From CAYPEL01 sp964409635 (GTDB taxonomy: Bacteria; Pseudomonadota; Gammaproteobacteria; DSM-19610), in NCBI GenBank assembly GCA_964409635.1, contig CAYPEL010000130.1, positions 1-7,961 on the forward strand: a DNA stretch of 7,961 nucleotides, in the 5' to 3' direction. Every line of letters starts with the position of its first letter. Position 1 is the stretch's first letter. Both the position numbers and the translations under genes were made by a program. The notes under the pieces are model-generated. The model searched no databases and was not told the origin of the DNA. It saw nothing but the letters and a program-made list of their open reading frames with translations. Of this stretch, positions 1 to 6,578 are shown piece by piece.

Positions 1-2
1 AG

Positions 3-1115
3 TCGGTTGATTGGGATTACTTGCTGGAGTCGGCGCGTTTACTTGAAGATGACCATCCCACCCATGCACGCAAACTGACGCCGGAAGAGCTGACCTTTAT
101 CAAGGAGCGCAAAGGAGAAGGCCCGCTTCAGCAGGTGCGCGCGGATCACCATGACTTGCTGGTGCGCCTAGTCAGTGAAATACGGCGCAGGGGTTATGCT
201 TATCGTACCGAGAAAAGTTATGAGCAGTGGACTTGCCGGTATATTCTGTTGTGTAAGAATTTGTCACCTGAACAGACGGGCACCCGTGAGGTGAAAGCCT
301 TTCTGGATTACCTGGCGATACGCCGCCAGGTCAGTGCCAGTACGCAGAACCAGGCGTTAAACGCACTGGTGTTTCTCTATCGTAAGGCGCTGAATCTTGA
401 GCTGGCTGAGCTGGACACGTTTATCCGCGCCAAACGGCCACGCAACCTGCCCGTAGTACTCAGCCGCGCAGAGGTTATGGCTTTGCTCGATAACCTGAAA
501 GGCATCTACAAGCTGCTCGCTTCCCTGCTCTATGGAACCGGTATGCGCCTGTTGGAAGTAATTCGCTTACGGGTGCAGGACATCGATTTTGAATACGACC
601 GGATTTATGTACACCAGGCAAAAGGAAAAAAAGACCGCTATGTACCGCTGCCGAACAGGCTGGTAGCAGAGTTAAAAACCCAGATCGTCAAAGTACAGGA
701 GTTGCATAAAAAAGATCTCGCAGCCGGTTATGGCGAGGTTGTGTTGCCTGATGCACTGCATCGCAAGTATCCCAATGCCGGCCATGAGTTGAAGTGGCAG
801 TTTTTGTTTCCTTCCGGACGGCTTGCTGTTGATCCTTATGGTGGCAAAATCCGGCGTCACCACTTACACGAAAGCGCCTTGCAGAAAGCCGTAAAGCGGG
901 CCAGCATTGCCTGCAAAATCAATAAGCGGGTTGGCTGTCACACGCTACGCCACTGCTTCGCCACCCACTTGCTGGAAGCAAACCATGATATCCGCACGGT
1001 GCAAATGTTATTGGGACATGCCGATGTGTCAACTACGATGATCTATACGCATGTACTCGACCGGCCAGGGGTGAGTGCCTATAGTCCACTGGATCAATTA
1101 CCGAAGGACAAATAA
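3..1115 (+). CDS. intI: Integron integrase (IntI-type tyrosine recombinase), 5' end outside window
   Basis: Site-specific tyrosine recombinase that would insert and excise gene cassettes at attI/attC sites. The frame is open from the left edge (codons from position 3), so the TTG at 21 is unlikely to be the true start. Counting from that TTG, the catalytic set is R176 (GTGMRLLE), a lysine near 201 (AKGKKDR), H307 and R310 (HTLRH), H333 (LLGHADVSTT) and nucleophile Y342 (MIYTHV). The stretch at about 240-265 with LPDALHRKYPNAGH matches the extra segment that separates IntI from XerC/D, and the end (SPLDQLP) is also IntI-like. The core-binding domain corresponding to the IntI1 N-terminus begins only near residue 45, so the protein carries an N-terminal extension (WDYLLESARLLEDDHPTHAR) seen in some longer chromosomal IntI proteins. 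No catalytic residue is missing and no frameshift is visible. It converges with ggt, with 31 bases between them and no cassette or clear terminator. In the usual integron layout, attI and cassettes would lie to the left, outside the window. Confidence 0.93.
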   Translation, partial: SVDWDYLLESARLLEDDHPTHARKLTPEELTFIKERKGEGPLQQVRADHHDLLVRLVSEIRRRGYAYRTEKSYEQWTCRYILLCKNLSPEQTGTREVKAFLDYLAIRRQVSASTQNQALNALVFLYRKALNLELAELDTFIRAKRPRNLPVVLSRAEVMALLDNLKGIYKLLASLLYGTGMRLLEVIRLRVQDIDFEYDRIYVHQAKGKKDRYVPLPNRLVAELKTQIVKVQELHKKDLAAGYGEVVLPDALHRKYPNAGHELKWQFLFPSGRLAVDPYGGKIRRHHLHESALQKAVKRASIACKINKRVGCHTLRHCFATHLLEANHDIRTVQMLLGHADVSTTMIYTHVLDRPGVSAYSPLDQLPKDK

Positions 1116-1146
1116 TCCATTTCTTTACCTGGATAACAAAAACCGG

Positions 1147-2859
1147 TCAGTCAGATACAGTTGCCTGCCCAACACCGCGCGGATCAGATGCCGCTTTAAC
1201 CTGGCTGGTTTTATAATCCCAGTACACGGCGTGCATGTTGCCATAGTTTGAGACTTGTTTGAGCTGGTGGCCGAGCAGTTGTAATTCATCCACGGTGTCT
1301 TTAGTGAAAGCATTTGCTTCGTGTTGGATTTCGTCCGGCAGGTATTGGTGGTGAAAGCGCGGTAAGGTTACCCAGTCTTGCGGGTTGGGTGTTTTTTCTG
1401 ATTCCAGTATGCTCAGTAACAGCATGGTGATGATGCGGCTGCCGCCCGGCGTGCCGAGGATGGCTACGCCGTTTTTACTTTCGATGAAGGTTGGGCTCAT
1501 GCTCGACAGGGGCCGCTTGCCAGGTTCGATTGCATTTGCCCGGCCGCCTACCAGACCATAGACATTGGGCACACCAGGTTTGGCGGAGAAGTCGTCCATT
1601 TCGTCATTGAGTAATACGCCGGTGCCTTTGGCGACGAAACCGGAACCGAACGGGTAGTTGATACTGAGTGTTGCGGCTACGCGGTTGCCTTGCTTATCCA
1701 AAATCGAAAAATGCGTGGTATGATAGCCGGATGATTGATCCGGCTGGCCAGGCAGTGAACTGGAAGCTGTGGCGCTGTCCTGTTGAATGGTGGCGCGTAA
1801 TTTGGCTGCGTAATCTGGGTCAGTTAGTCGACCGGGTATGTTTACAAAATCTGCGTCACCCAGATACTCGGCACGGTCGCGGTAGGCGCGGCGCATGGCT
1901 TCGACGATAAGGTGGGTGCGTTTGGGTTGGCTCATTTCATTGATCGGAAAGCCCGACAGGATGTTCAGCATTTGCGCCAGTGCAACGCCCCCGGATGAAG
2001 GTGGTGATGCAGAGATAATGGTTTGACCCCGGTAGCGGAATTTAATCGGTACCCGTTCGACTATGCTGTATTCAGCCAGATCCTGTTGCGTCCAGATACC
2101 GCCTGCTTCGCGCACCGCTTTTACCAGGCGTTCGGCAATGGCGCCTGTGTAAAAACCATCCCTGCCCTGGTCAGCCAGCGCTTGCAGTGTAGTGGCGAGA
2201 TCGGTTTGTGTGATGCGGCTGCCAACGGCGGGTATTGCTCCGTTATCAAGAAATAGTTTTGCCGCTTCTGGCCAGGACGCCAGCAAGCTGTGGCGGAATT
2301 TCGCCATGCGTTGATAGTAGGCATCGACTATAAAACCTTCACCTGCGGCGCGAATCGCGGGCGCCAGACTTTTTTGTAGCGGTAGTTGGCCGTATTGTTT
2401 GGCAATGTGCGCAAGGGCTGCGGGTTCGCCAGGTATGCCTGCCGCGAGCGGGCCATCGACTGAAAGTTTTGGAATCACCTTGCCCTGTTTGTCCTGGTAC
2501 AGGGTTTCGGTTGCCGCCAGGGGTGCGCGCTCACGGCCGTCGATCATGACTTGTTTATTGTCACTGGCGCGGTGCAGCAACCAGAAACCGCCACCACCGA
2601 TGCCCGAGCTGTAAGGTTCGACGACGGCTAAGGTGGCGCTGACGGCGACGGCGGCATCAAATGCATTGCCGCCCTGATTGAGCATGTCTATTCCGGCTTG
2701 CGTTGCCAGCGGGTGCGCCGAGGCAACCGCAGCGGCCGCAGGTGTTATTGGTTGGGCATGGCTCGTTGTGTCCTTGACGGCCGTACAACCGGTTAACAAA
2801 AAGGCTCCGATCAGGAGCCTTGTTAGCGTTGCTTGTAGCTGTATCACGGTGGATATCAA
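1147..2859 (-). CDS. ggt: Gamma-glutamyltransferase / glutathione hydrolase, predicted lipoprotein
   Basis: Ntn-hydrolase that cleaves the gamma-glutamyl bond of glutathione and transfers it to water or amino acids, outside the cytoplasm. The 570 residues match the usual full length (E. coli about 580). The precursor should self-cleave before T381 (YHTTHFS) into a large subunit (up to 380) and a small one (381-570). Substrate-site motifs are present: MDDFSAKPGVPNVYG (including the lid-loop of glutathione-type enzymes), S452-S453 in PLSSMSP, and GTPGGSRI. The N-terminus has a hydrophobic stretch ending in the lipobox L22-T23-G24-C25. This predicts lipidation, and threonine after the cysteine favours the outer membrane; E. 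coli GGT is instead a soluble periplasmic protein. The start chosen is TTG at 2859, because GGGAG lies 7 bases upstream and the TTG overlaps the ferredoxin stop as TTGA. GTG at 2847 is a possible alternative, but it leaves a shorter n-region. The residue before the cleavage threonine is His, where E. coli has Gln. The family assignment is very secure; lipidation is inferred. Confidence 0.97.
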   Translation of the reverse strand: MISTVIQLQATLTRLLIGAFLLTGCTAVKDTTSHAQPITPAAAAVASAHPLATQAGIDMLNQGGNAFDAAVAVSATLAVVEPYSSGIGGGGFWLLHRASDNKQVMIDGRERAPLAATETLYQDKQGKVIPKLSVDGPLAAGIPGEPAALAHIAKQYGQLPLQKSLAPAIRAAGEGFIVDAYYQRMAKFRHSLLASWPEAAKLFLDNGAIPAVGSRITQTDLATTLQALADQGRDGFYTGAIAERLVKAVREAGGIWTQQDLAEYSIVERVPIKFRYRGQTIISASPPSSGGVALAQMLNILSGFPINEMSQPKRTHLIVEAMRRAYRDRAEYLGDADFVNIPGRLTDPDYAAKLRATIQQDSATASSSLPGQPDQSSGYHTTHFSILDKQGNRVAATLSINYPFGSGFVAKGTGVLLNDEMDDFSAKPGVPNVYGLVGGRANAIEPGKRPLSSMSPTFIESKNGVAILGTPGGSRIITMLLLSILESEKTPNPQDWVTLPRFHHQYLPDEIQHEANAFTKDTVDELQLLGHQLKQVSNYGNMHAVYWDYKTSQVKAASDPRGVGQATVSD

Positions 2860-3110
2860 ATTTTTTCTCCCGTCAGTTGCTTATATTTTTCCATCAGCTC
2901 TGCTTTGGTCTCTTCGACATCCGGATTAAGCGGTATGCAGTCGACCGGGCAGACTTCGACGCATTGTGAGGTTTCATAGTGACCCACACATTCGGTGCAC
3001 AGGGTCGGATCGATGATATAAATTTCTTCGCCCATCGAGATGGCGTCGTTTGGACATTCCGGTTCGCAAACATCACAGTTGATGCATTCGTCGGTGATCA
3101 TTAAGGCCAT
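2856..3110 (-). CDS. fdx: 2[4Fe-4S] ferredoxin, Allochromatium/YfhL type
   Basis: Small cytoplasmic electron carrier of 84 residues with two [4Fe-4S] clusters. The first motif is C9-x2-C12-x2-C15-x3-C19-P. The second is C38-x2-C41-x8-C50-x3-C54-P, with the longer x8 spacing and a charged C-terminal helix (PDVEETKAELMEKYKQL). Both are hallmarks of the Allochromatium vinosum / Pseudomonas Fdx / YfhL group and differ from clostridial ferredoxins. A further cysteine, C58, follows the second motif. The ATG at 3110 is preceded by GGAG (3120-3123) at a 9-base distance, which supports this start over Met4. It lies 43 bases after coaD and overlaps the start of ggt, an order I recall from Pseudomonas. 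Members of this family are low-potential donors. The physiological partner cannot be read from the sequence, and nothing in the adjacent genes indicates a redox pathway. Confidence 0.95.
   Translation of the reverse strand: MALMITDECINCDVCEPECPNDAISMGEEIYIIDPTLCTECVGHYETSQCVEVCPVDCIPLNPDVEETKAELMEKYKQLTGEKI
2867..2871 (-). promoter_or_regulatory. Ribosome binding site for ggt, inside the fdx 3' end
   Basis: GGGAG on the minus strand lies 7 bases before the TTG start of ggt. It is encoded within the last codons of fdx, whose TGA shares bases with the TTG (TTGA). The arrangement decides the unusual TTG start and suggests that ggt translation is coupled to that of the ferredoxin. Confidence 0.65.
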
Positions 3111-3153
3111 GTTCAGCGGCTCCGGTATTACGATATATAAGCAGCTATTAATG

Positions 3154-3630
3154 TTACCCCAGGCGTTCTTTTAATGCAGCCACAACTTTTTCGTGGACAA
3201 AGGGAGAAACGTCACCACCGTGCTCGGAAATTTCTCTTACCAGGCTTGAAGATACGTAGGCGTAACGTTCGTCCGGCGTCATGAACAGAGTTTCGATTTC
3301 CGGCGCCAGACGGCGGTTCATGCTGGCCAGCTGGAATTCGTATTCGAAATCCGAGACGGCACGCAGGCCGCGCAGGATGACTTGGGCGTGTTGGCTGTGC
3401 ATGAAGTCGACCAGCAGGGTGTCGAAAGAAACGACTTCGACATTTTTTAGATGGGCGAGTACGGTTTTTGCCAGGACGACGCGTTGTTCGACTGAGAAGA
3501 CCGGTTGCTTGGATGCGCCGGCGCTGACGGCAACGATGACTTTGCCGAATCGTTTGGCAGCGCGGCTTACCAGGTCACTGTGACCGTGGGTGATGGGGTC
3601 GAAGGTTCCGGGGTAAACGGCTATTTCCAT
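3154..3630 (-). CDS. coaD: Phosphopantetheine adenylyltransferase
   Basis: Catalyses the fourth step of coenzyme A synthesis, transferring AMP from ATP to 4'-phosphopantetheine to give dephospho-CoA in the cytoplasm. The 158 residues are full length for bacterial PPAT, a hexameric nucleotidyltransferase. Visible family residues are the T14-H-G-H17 nucleotide-binding motif after GTFDPI, K41, the R87-GLR-90 segment, Y97 in DFEYEFQLA, and the ATP-loop motif VSSSLVRE (126-133), equivalent to ISSTxVKE. Each aligns with the E. coli enzyme with a shift of one residue. The start MEIAVYPGTFDP is fixed by the family, although I see no good Shine-Dalgarno sequence before it. The gene is 52 bases after rsmD and 43 bases before fdx; rsmD-coaD is a very common pairing. 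Nothing is odd in the coding sequence. Confidence 0.98.
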   Translation of the reverse strand: MEIAVYPGTFDPITHGHSDLVSRAAKRFGKVIVAVSAGASKQPVFSVEQRVVLAKTVLAHLKNVEVVSFDTLLVDFMHSQHAQVILRGLRAVSDFEYEFQLASMNRRLAPEIETLFMTPDERYAYVSSSLVREISEHGGDVSPFVHEKVVAALKERLG

Positions 3631-3682
3631 GGGTGGAATTCTACAGGGTTTTGGTATTAATAATGATAGTGAGGGGATTATT

Positions 3683-4246
3683 TTACGCTGGGTTGTTTGC
3701 TTGATAGAGCGCGTAGGATACTTGGCCTGCAGCTTTTGATTTTATTTGTTGCCAGGGGAGTTGTTTTGTAGCATCTGCTTTGGGTGACTCTCTATATATA
3801 AGGGCGCCTGGCTTTAGCCAGCCGCCGGTTTCGAGTAACTGGCAGATTTCGGTTATGATTTTTAATTGGAAGGGTGGGTCAAGAAAAACGATGTCAAAGG
3901 GTTCCGGGTTGGTGGTGAGAAATTGTTTGGCCTCGTTTCGATGCGCCACTATATTTTCGGCAGACAGCCTGGTGCAGTTATCTTCCAGGCTTTTAAAGAC
4001 CTGCGGGTGATTTTCCACCATCACTACCCGCTCGGCGCCACGCGAGGCGGCTTCAAATCCTAGTGCGCCGCTGCCGGCAAAGAGATCCAGGCAGTGCGCT
4101 CCCGGCAGCACCGGCATGAGCCAGTTAAAGACGGTTTCCCGAATCCGGTCGGTGGTTGGACGCAGACCTGCTGCGTCCGGGAAGGAAAGTTTCCGGCCAC
4201 GCCATTGTCCGGCGATGATGCGGATCTGGTTCTGCTGGGGGGACAT
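3683..4246 (-). CDS. rsmD: 16S rRNA (guanine966-N2)-methyltransferase
   Basis: Methylates the exocyclic amine of G966 in 16S rRNA during 30S assembly, using S-adenosylmethionine. The 187 residues fit the RsmD family. Family signatures appear in order: RIIAGQWRGRKL (9-20); the RPTTDRIRETVFNWL segment (30-43); the SAM-binding loop D54-LFAGSG-60, followed by ALGFEAASRGA; the acidic end of strand 2 (VENH, 77-80); and catalytic motif IV D123-PPF-126. The ATG at 4246 is used because an in-frame TGA lies a few codons upstream. No Shine-Dalgarno match is visible before it. A TATACA-like hexamer lies upstream (complement of 4271-4276) without a matching -35, so a promoter is possible but not established. 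It begins the tight rsmD-coaD-fdx-ggt series. The inverted repeat at 4290-4413 lies in its upstream region and could affect its expression. Confidence 0.97.
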   Translation of the reverse strand: MSPQQNQIRIIAGQWRGRKLSFPDAAGLRPTTDRIRETVFNWLMPVLPGAHCLDLFAGSGALGFEAASRGAERVVMVENHPQVFKSLEDNCTRLSAENIVAHRNEAKQFLTTNPEPFDIVFLDPPFQLKIITEICQLLETGGWLKPGALIYRESPKADATKQLPWQQIKSKAAGQVSYALYQANNPA

Positions 4247-4289
4247 GACGTCGCATCATGCGGTGGTGTTTGTATAAAATCAATGCAAA

Positions 4290-4413
4290 GGGCAACCGGG
4301 TTCAGAGGGTGAACGCAACAGATTCTACTGGTGCCGTCCGTGGCGTATGCATTTCCAATCCTCTTGGCAGTAGATGAAACTGTGCTGTGCTCACCCTATG
4401 AACCCGGCTGGCC
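4290..4413. repeat. 124-base imperfect inverted repeat (long hairpin, MITE-like or palindromic unit)
   Basis: The two arms run from 4290 to about 4330 and from 4413 back to about 4368. The outer 14 bases match at 12 positions, and the shared core is CCGGGTTCA, one mismatch, then AGGGTGA. Pairing resumes further in with CTACTG (4325-4330) against CAGTAG (4368-4373), leaving an unpaired centre of about 37 bases with ATGCAT at 4347. It fills most of the 182-base gap between the PEP-CTERM gene and rsmD. As a transcript it would fold into one long interrupted stem. There is no U-run after either arm, so it does not look like an ordinary terminator. It encodes no transposase. It could be a non-autonomous miniature element or a dispersed palindromic repeat. 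I see only one copy here, and no clear target-site duplication. Confidence 0.6.
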
Positions 4414-4428
4414 CGGTATTGCTGAGTA

Positions 4429-5082
4429 CTAGGCGACCACAGATGATCGCCTGGCTATACCGACTAAAGAAATTACGCCTGACATAAATAAATAGAACGC
4501 TGCAGGCAGTGGTACCGCACTCACGCCTGGCACGCTGCCGGGTGTTGGTGCAGTGAGCGATATAAAATCTACACTGTTGTCATTGGTATCCAGACCGAGA
4601 TCAAACCGGGCGATACTACTGCCGGAAGCAGGATCCGCTGTGGGACTGCCTTCCCCGGCAAAAATATCTCCCGCCCCGAACACCCCGTAACCAACCGCAT
4701 CGAATATCGAAGTGTCATCCCGCAGCACCACCGAATCAGGGCCATTCTGGAAATCAATGTTACCGATTAAATCGGCATTGGGGACCTGTGTCGATCCTGC
4801 AGCGTCATCGCCGATGACTAAGATACCGTCTGCCGGAAATACACCGGATAAGTTAAAGCTGGTGTAGACGTTACCGTCGGTTCCGTTGATTCCTTCCAGG
4901 CGTAATCCGTCAAGGCTGTCTCCCGGTGTACCGAATAATTCGACAAAGGCCAGACCGGAATCTGGCCCAATGGCATCGTAAAATAATTCTGATATAACCG
5001 GGCTGGCGGTTAGGCATTGACTGTATAAAACAGCGGGGGTGGCGCAGCATAAAAGTGTGCCGCATAGTAATTTTCTTAACAT
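4429..5082 (-). CDS. Secreted lamin-tail-domain protein with VPLPA-type PEP-CTERM sorting signal
   Basis: An exported, probably exosortase-processed surface or matrix protein of 217 residues. It begins with a Sec signal (MLRK, then hydrophobic 5-20, cleavage probably near YSQC). The body (about 27-183) resembles the lamin tail / LTD fold: VISELFYDAIGPDSGLAFVEL, then LDGLRLEGINGTDG, and the typical closing motif SSIARFDLGLDTNDNSVDF followed by TAPTPG. The C-terminus is V190-P-L-P-A194, a membrane segment (195-210) and RR (211-212), the three-part VPLPA-CTERM signal, with a slightly long tail of five residues. An upstream in-frame ATG (5109) exists, but AAGGAGG lies four bases before Met at 5082, so the shorter form is chosen. 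It sits between the M16 pair and rsmD, genes that are directly adjacent in the order I recall from Pseudomonas. Its exact function is unknown. Family knowledge predicts that an exosortase (EpsH/XrtA type) is encoded elsewhere in the genome. Confidence 0.85.
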   Translation of the reverse strand: MLRKLLCGTLLCCATPAVLYSQCLTASPVISELFYDAIGPDSGLAFVELFGTPGDSLDGLRLEGINGTDGNVYTSFNLSGVFPADGILVIGDDAAGSTQVPNADLIGNIDFQNGPDSVVLRDDTSIFDAVGYGVFGAGDIFAGEGSPTADPASGSSIARFDLGLDTNDNSVDFISLTAPTPGSVPGVSAVPLPAAFYLFMSGVISLVGIARRSSVVA

Positions 5083-5261
5083 ACGTCCTCCTTGATTGTG
5101 TGGGTACATCCATGTTCCGCAGCCTTCCTGGCAGCGGATGAGCAGTTAACCATTACCGGAGATTTGTGGCAATTGTTGATTCGCTGATTTGGTTGTAGGG
5201 TTTTGCCTTGAGGAGGTTATGCAACTAGGTTTAGCATTGAAGTTTCGTTATCCCGCATACA
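5083..5261. other. Intergenic region with leader hairpin upstream of the PEP-CTERM gene
   Basis: This 179-base gap lies between the second M16 gene and the PEP-CTERM gene. It should hold the promoter and leader of the latter if that gene is transcribed on its own. An imperfect hairpin at 5117-5137 (CCGC-a-GCC, five-base loop, GGC-a-GCGG) lies about 35 bases upstream of the start codon. It lacks a U-run on either strand, so it is not a clear terminator. I searched by eye for a sigma-54 GG-N10-GC site and for paired -10/-35 boxes and saw none that is convincing. Confidence 0.35.
5087..5093 (-). promoter_or_regulatory. Strong Shine-Dalgarno for the PEP-CTERM gene
   Basis: AAGGAGG on the minus strand ends four bases before the ATG at 5082. 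In the longer reading from 5109 it would be coding sequence, so it argues that translation starts at 5082. Confidence 0.75.
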
Positions 5262-6569
5262 TTAAGCATCGCCACCTACTATTACCGTTACCATTTTATC
5301 CGGGTCAACGCGGCGTTTGAAGGCGTCGACTATTTGTTCTTTGGTGACGGCTTCTATTGTTGGGCTGAAGGTGTCCAGGTAGTCCAGCGGCAGCTTGTAA
5401 AAACCGATCATGGCCAGGTATTCGACAATCTTGCTGTTACTCGATACACGGATCGGAAATCCACCGGTGATATTTTTCCGGGCAGCCGTTATTTCTTTGT
5501 CCGTTGGCCCCTTGTCAAGAAAGTCCTGCAGGGTATTGCGCAGCACTTGAATGGCTTCTTCACGTTTTGCATTCTTGGTTTGCAGACCCAGCGTAAACGG
5601 ACCACTCCGCGCCATGGGGCTGAAGTAGCTATAGGCGCTGTAGGATAATCCGCGTTTCTCGCGTACTTCTTCGCTGATACGCGACACCAGACCACCGCCA
5701 CCCAGGATAAAATTACCCATGTATAACGGAAAGTAATCCGGGTCACCGCGGTATACACCCGGCGCACCGATTAACACATGGCTTTGTGTAGACGGATGCG
5801 AGATGATTTTTTTATGCGCTTTTTTCAGCGGGCTGACATCGGGTAAAGGCGCCGCACGTTCGCCCGCTGGCAGTTTACCGATCAGGTCATCAACAATCTT
5901 TTTTGCTTGTTCGGTTGTTAGATCACCGACGACGGCAATGACGGCATTGTTTGCGACATAGTATTGTTTATAAAATGCCTGTACTTGTTTTCGCATGAGC
6001 GCTGCCAGACTTTTTTCATCACCGCCCGGAATGGAAGCGTAAGGGTGTGAGCCAAACAAAAGTTTGTAATAATTTTCACTGGCAATCGAACCCGGCTTCT
6101 GGCCACGGTAGCGTGCAGAAACGATCATACGCTGTTGTTCACGCTTAAAATCCACTACGGGAAAATCCGCTTGTGTCAGGACTTTTTTAAACAGCGCCAG
6201 CGCGGGATCGAGCAGCTTTTTTTCACTTAGACTGCGGAAAGTCAGCCAGCCCATATCGCGTGCTGAGCCACCCCCCAAAATTGCACCCAGGCTTTCCATA
6301 CCGATCGCAATTTCATCGGCATTCAGTCCGCCGGCACCCTGGTCAAGCAGCGCGCTTGTCAGCTTAGCCAGACCAGGCGAGTTACCGTCACGCGCTGCAC
6401 CGGCATCGAACACCACACGAATATCCAGCATCGGTAAATCGCGGGTTTCAACAAACAGCACGCGCGCACCATTGGATGTTTCCCAACTCTGGATTTTGGG
6501 GGCCGCTTGCAGGACAAAACTGGCCAGCAGCAAAACCGGTAATAACACACTTTTCATAATTGCTCGCAT
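5262..6569 (-). CDS. M16 family peptidase-like protein, non-zinc subunit
   Basis: An exported M16B-type protein of 435 residues with a Sec signal (MRAIMKSVLLPVLLLASFVLQA, cleavage probably after residue 22). Both M16 domains are recognisable. In the N-terminal half, the zinc motif HxxEH is replaced by K69-LTS-A73, after a conserved GL. The C-terminal half keeps the glycine-rich ILGGGGLVSRISEEVREKRGLSYSAYSY region (289-315), whose Arg and Tyr (near R306 and Y310) correspond to the substrate-binding R/Y pair of M16B heterodimers. It therefore cannot be an active protease alone. It most likely completes the active site of the zinc subunit encoded 12 bases upstream. The ATG at 6569 is favoured over Met5 because AAGGA lies 9 bases before it. 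Known M16B pairs act on peptides in the periplasm; no substrate can be inferred here. Its 3' end borders the gap before the PEP-CTERM gene. Confidence 0.93.
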   Translation of the reverse strand: MRAIMKSVLLPVLLLASFVLQAAPKIQSWETSNGARVLFVETRDLPMLDIRVVFDAGAARDGNSPGLAKLTSALLDQGAGGLNADEIAIGMESLGAILGGGSARDMGWLTFRSLSEKKLLDPALALFKKVLTQADFPVVDFKREQQRMIVSARYRGQKPGSIASENYYKLLFGSHPYASIPGGDEKSLAALMRKQVQAFYKQYYVANNAVIAVVGDLTTEQAKKIVDDLIGKLPAGERAAPLPDVSPLKKAHKKIISHPSTQSHVLIGAPGVYRGDPDYFPLYMGNFILGGGGLVSRISEEVREKRGLSYSAYSYFSPMARSGPFTLGLQTKNAKREEAIQVLRNTLQDFLDKGPTDKEITAARKNITGGFPIRVSSNSKIVEYLAMIGFYKLPLDYLDTFSPTIEAVTKEQIVDAFKRRVDPDKMVTVIVGGDA

Positions 6570-6578
6570 ATTTATAAT

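Noticed and set aside
21..23. TTG at 21 as the start of the integrase
   Set aside because: The frame is open upstream to the window edge, and residues just before it (VDWDY) continue the N-terminal extension, so the true start is further left.
4302..4352. Tiny minus-strand reading frame (16 codons) inside the inverted repeat, with a GAGG before its ATG
   Set aside because: It is very short and lies wholly within a palindromic element. A plus-strand frame of similar size (from 4309) exists too, which suggests chance.
4290..4413. The inverted repeat as an integron attC site, given an IntI in the same window
   Set aside because: Length and imperfect pairing fit, but I find no RYYYAAC / GTTRRRY pair at the arm ends on either strand, and the integrase lies more than 3 kb away with housekeeping genes between.
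4290..4413. The inverted repeat as an intrinsic terminator for the PEP-CTERM gene
   Set aside because: The stem is too long and interrupted, and no U-run follows it in either direction.
5083..5109. Longer N-terminus of the PEP-CTERM protein starting at 5109
   Set aside because: The extra nine residues would be encoded across the AAGGAGG ribosome binding site, and they place polar residues before an otherwise normal signal peptide.
5219..5320. Plus-strand small frame starting MQLGLALKF after AGGAGG at 5211-5216
   Set aside because: Spacing to the ATG is only two bases, and most of it overlaps the 3' end of the M16 gene in antisense.
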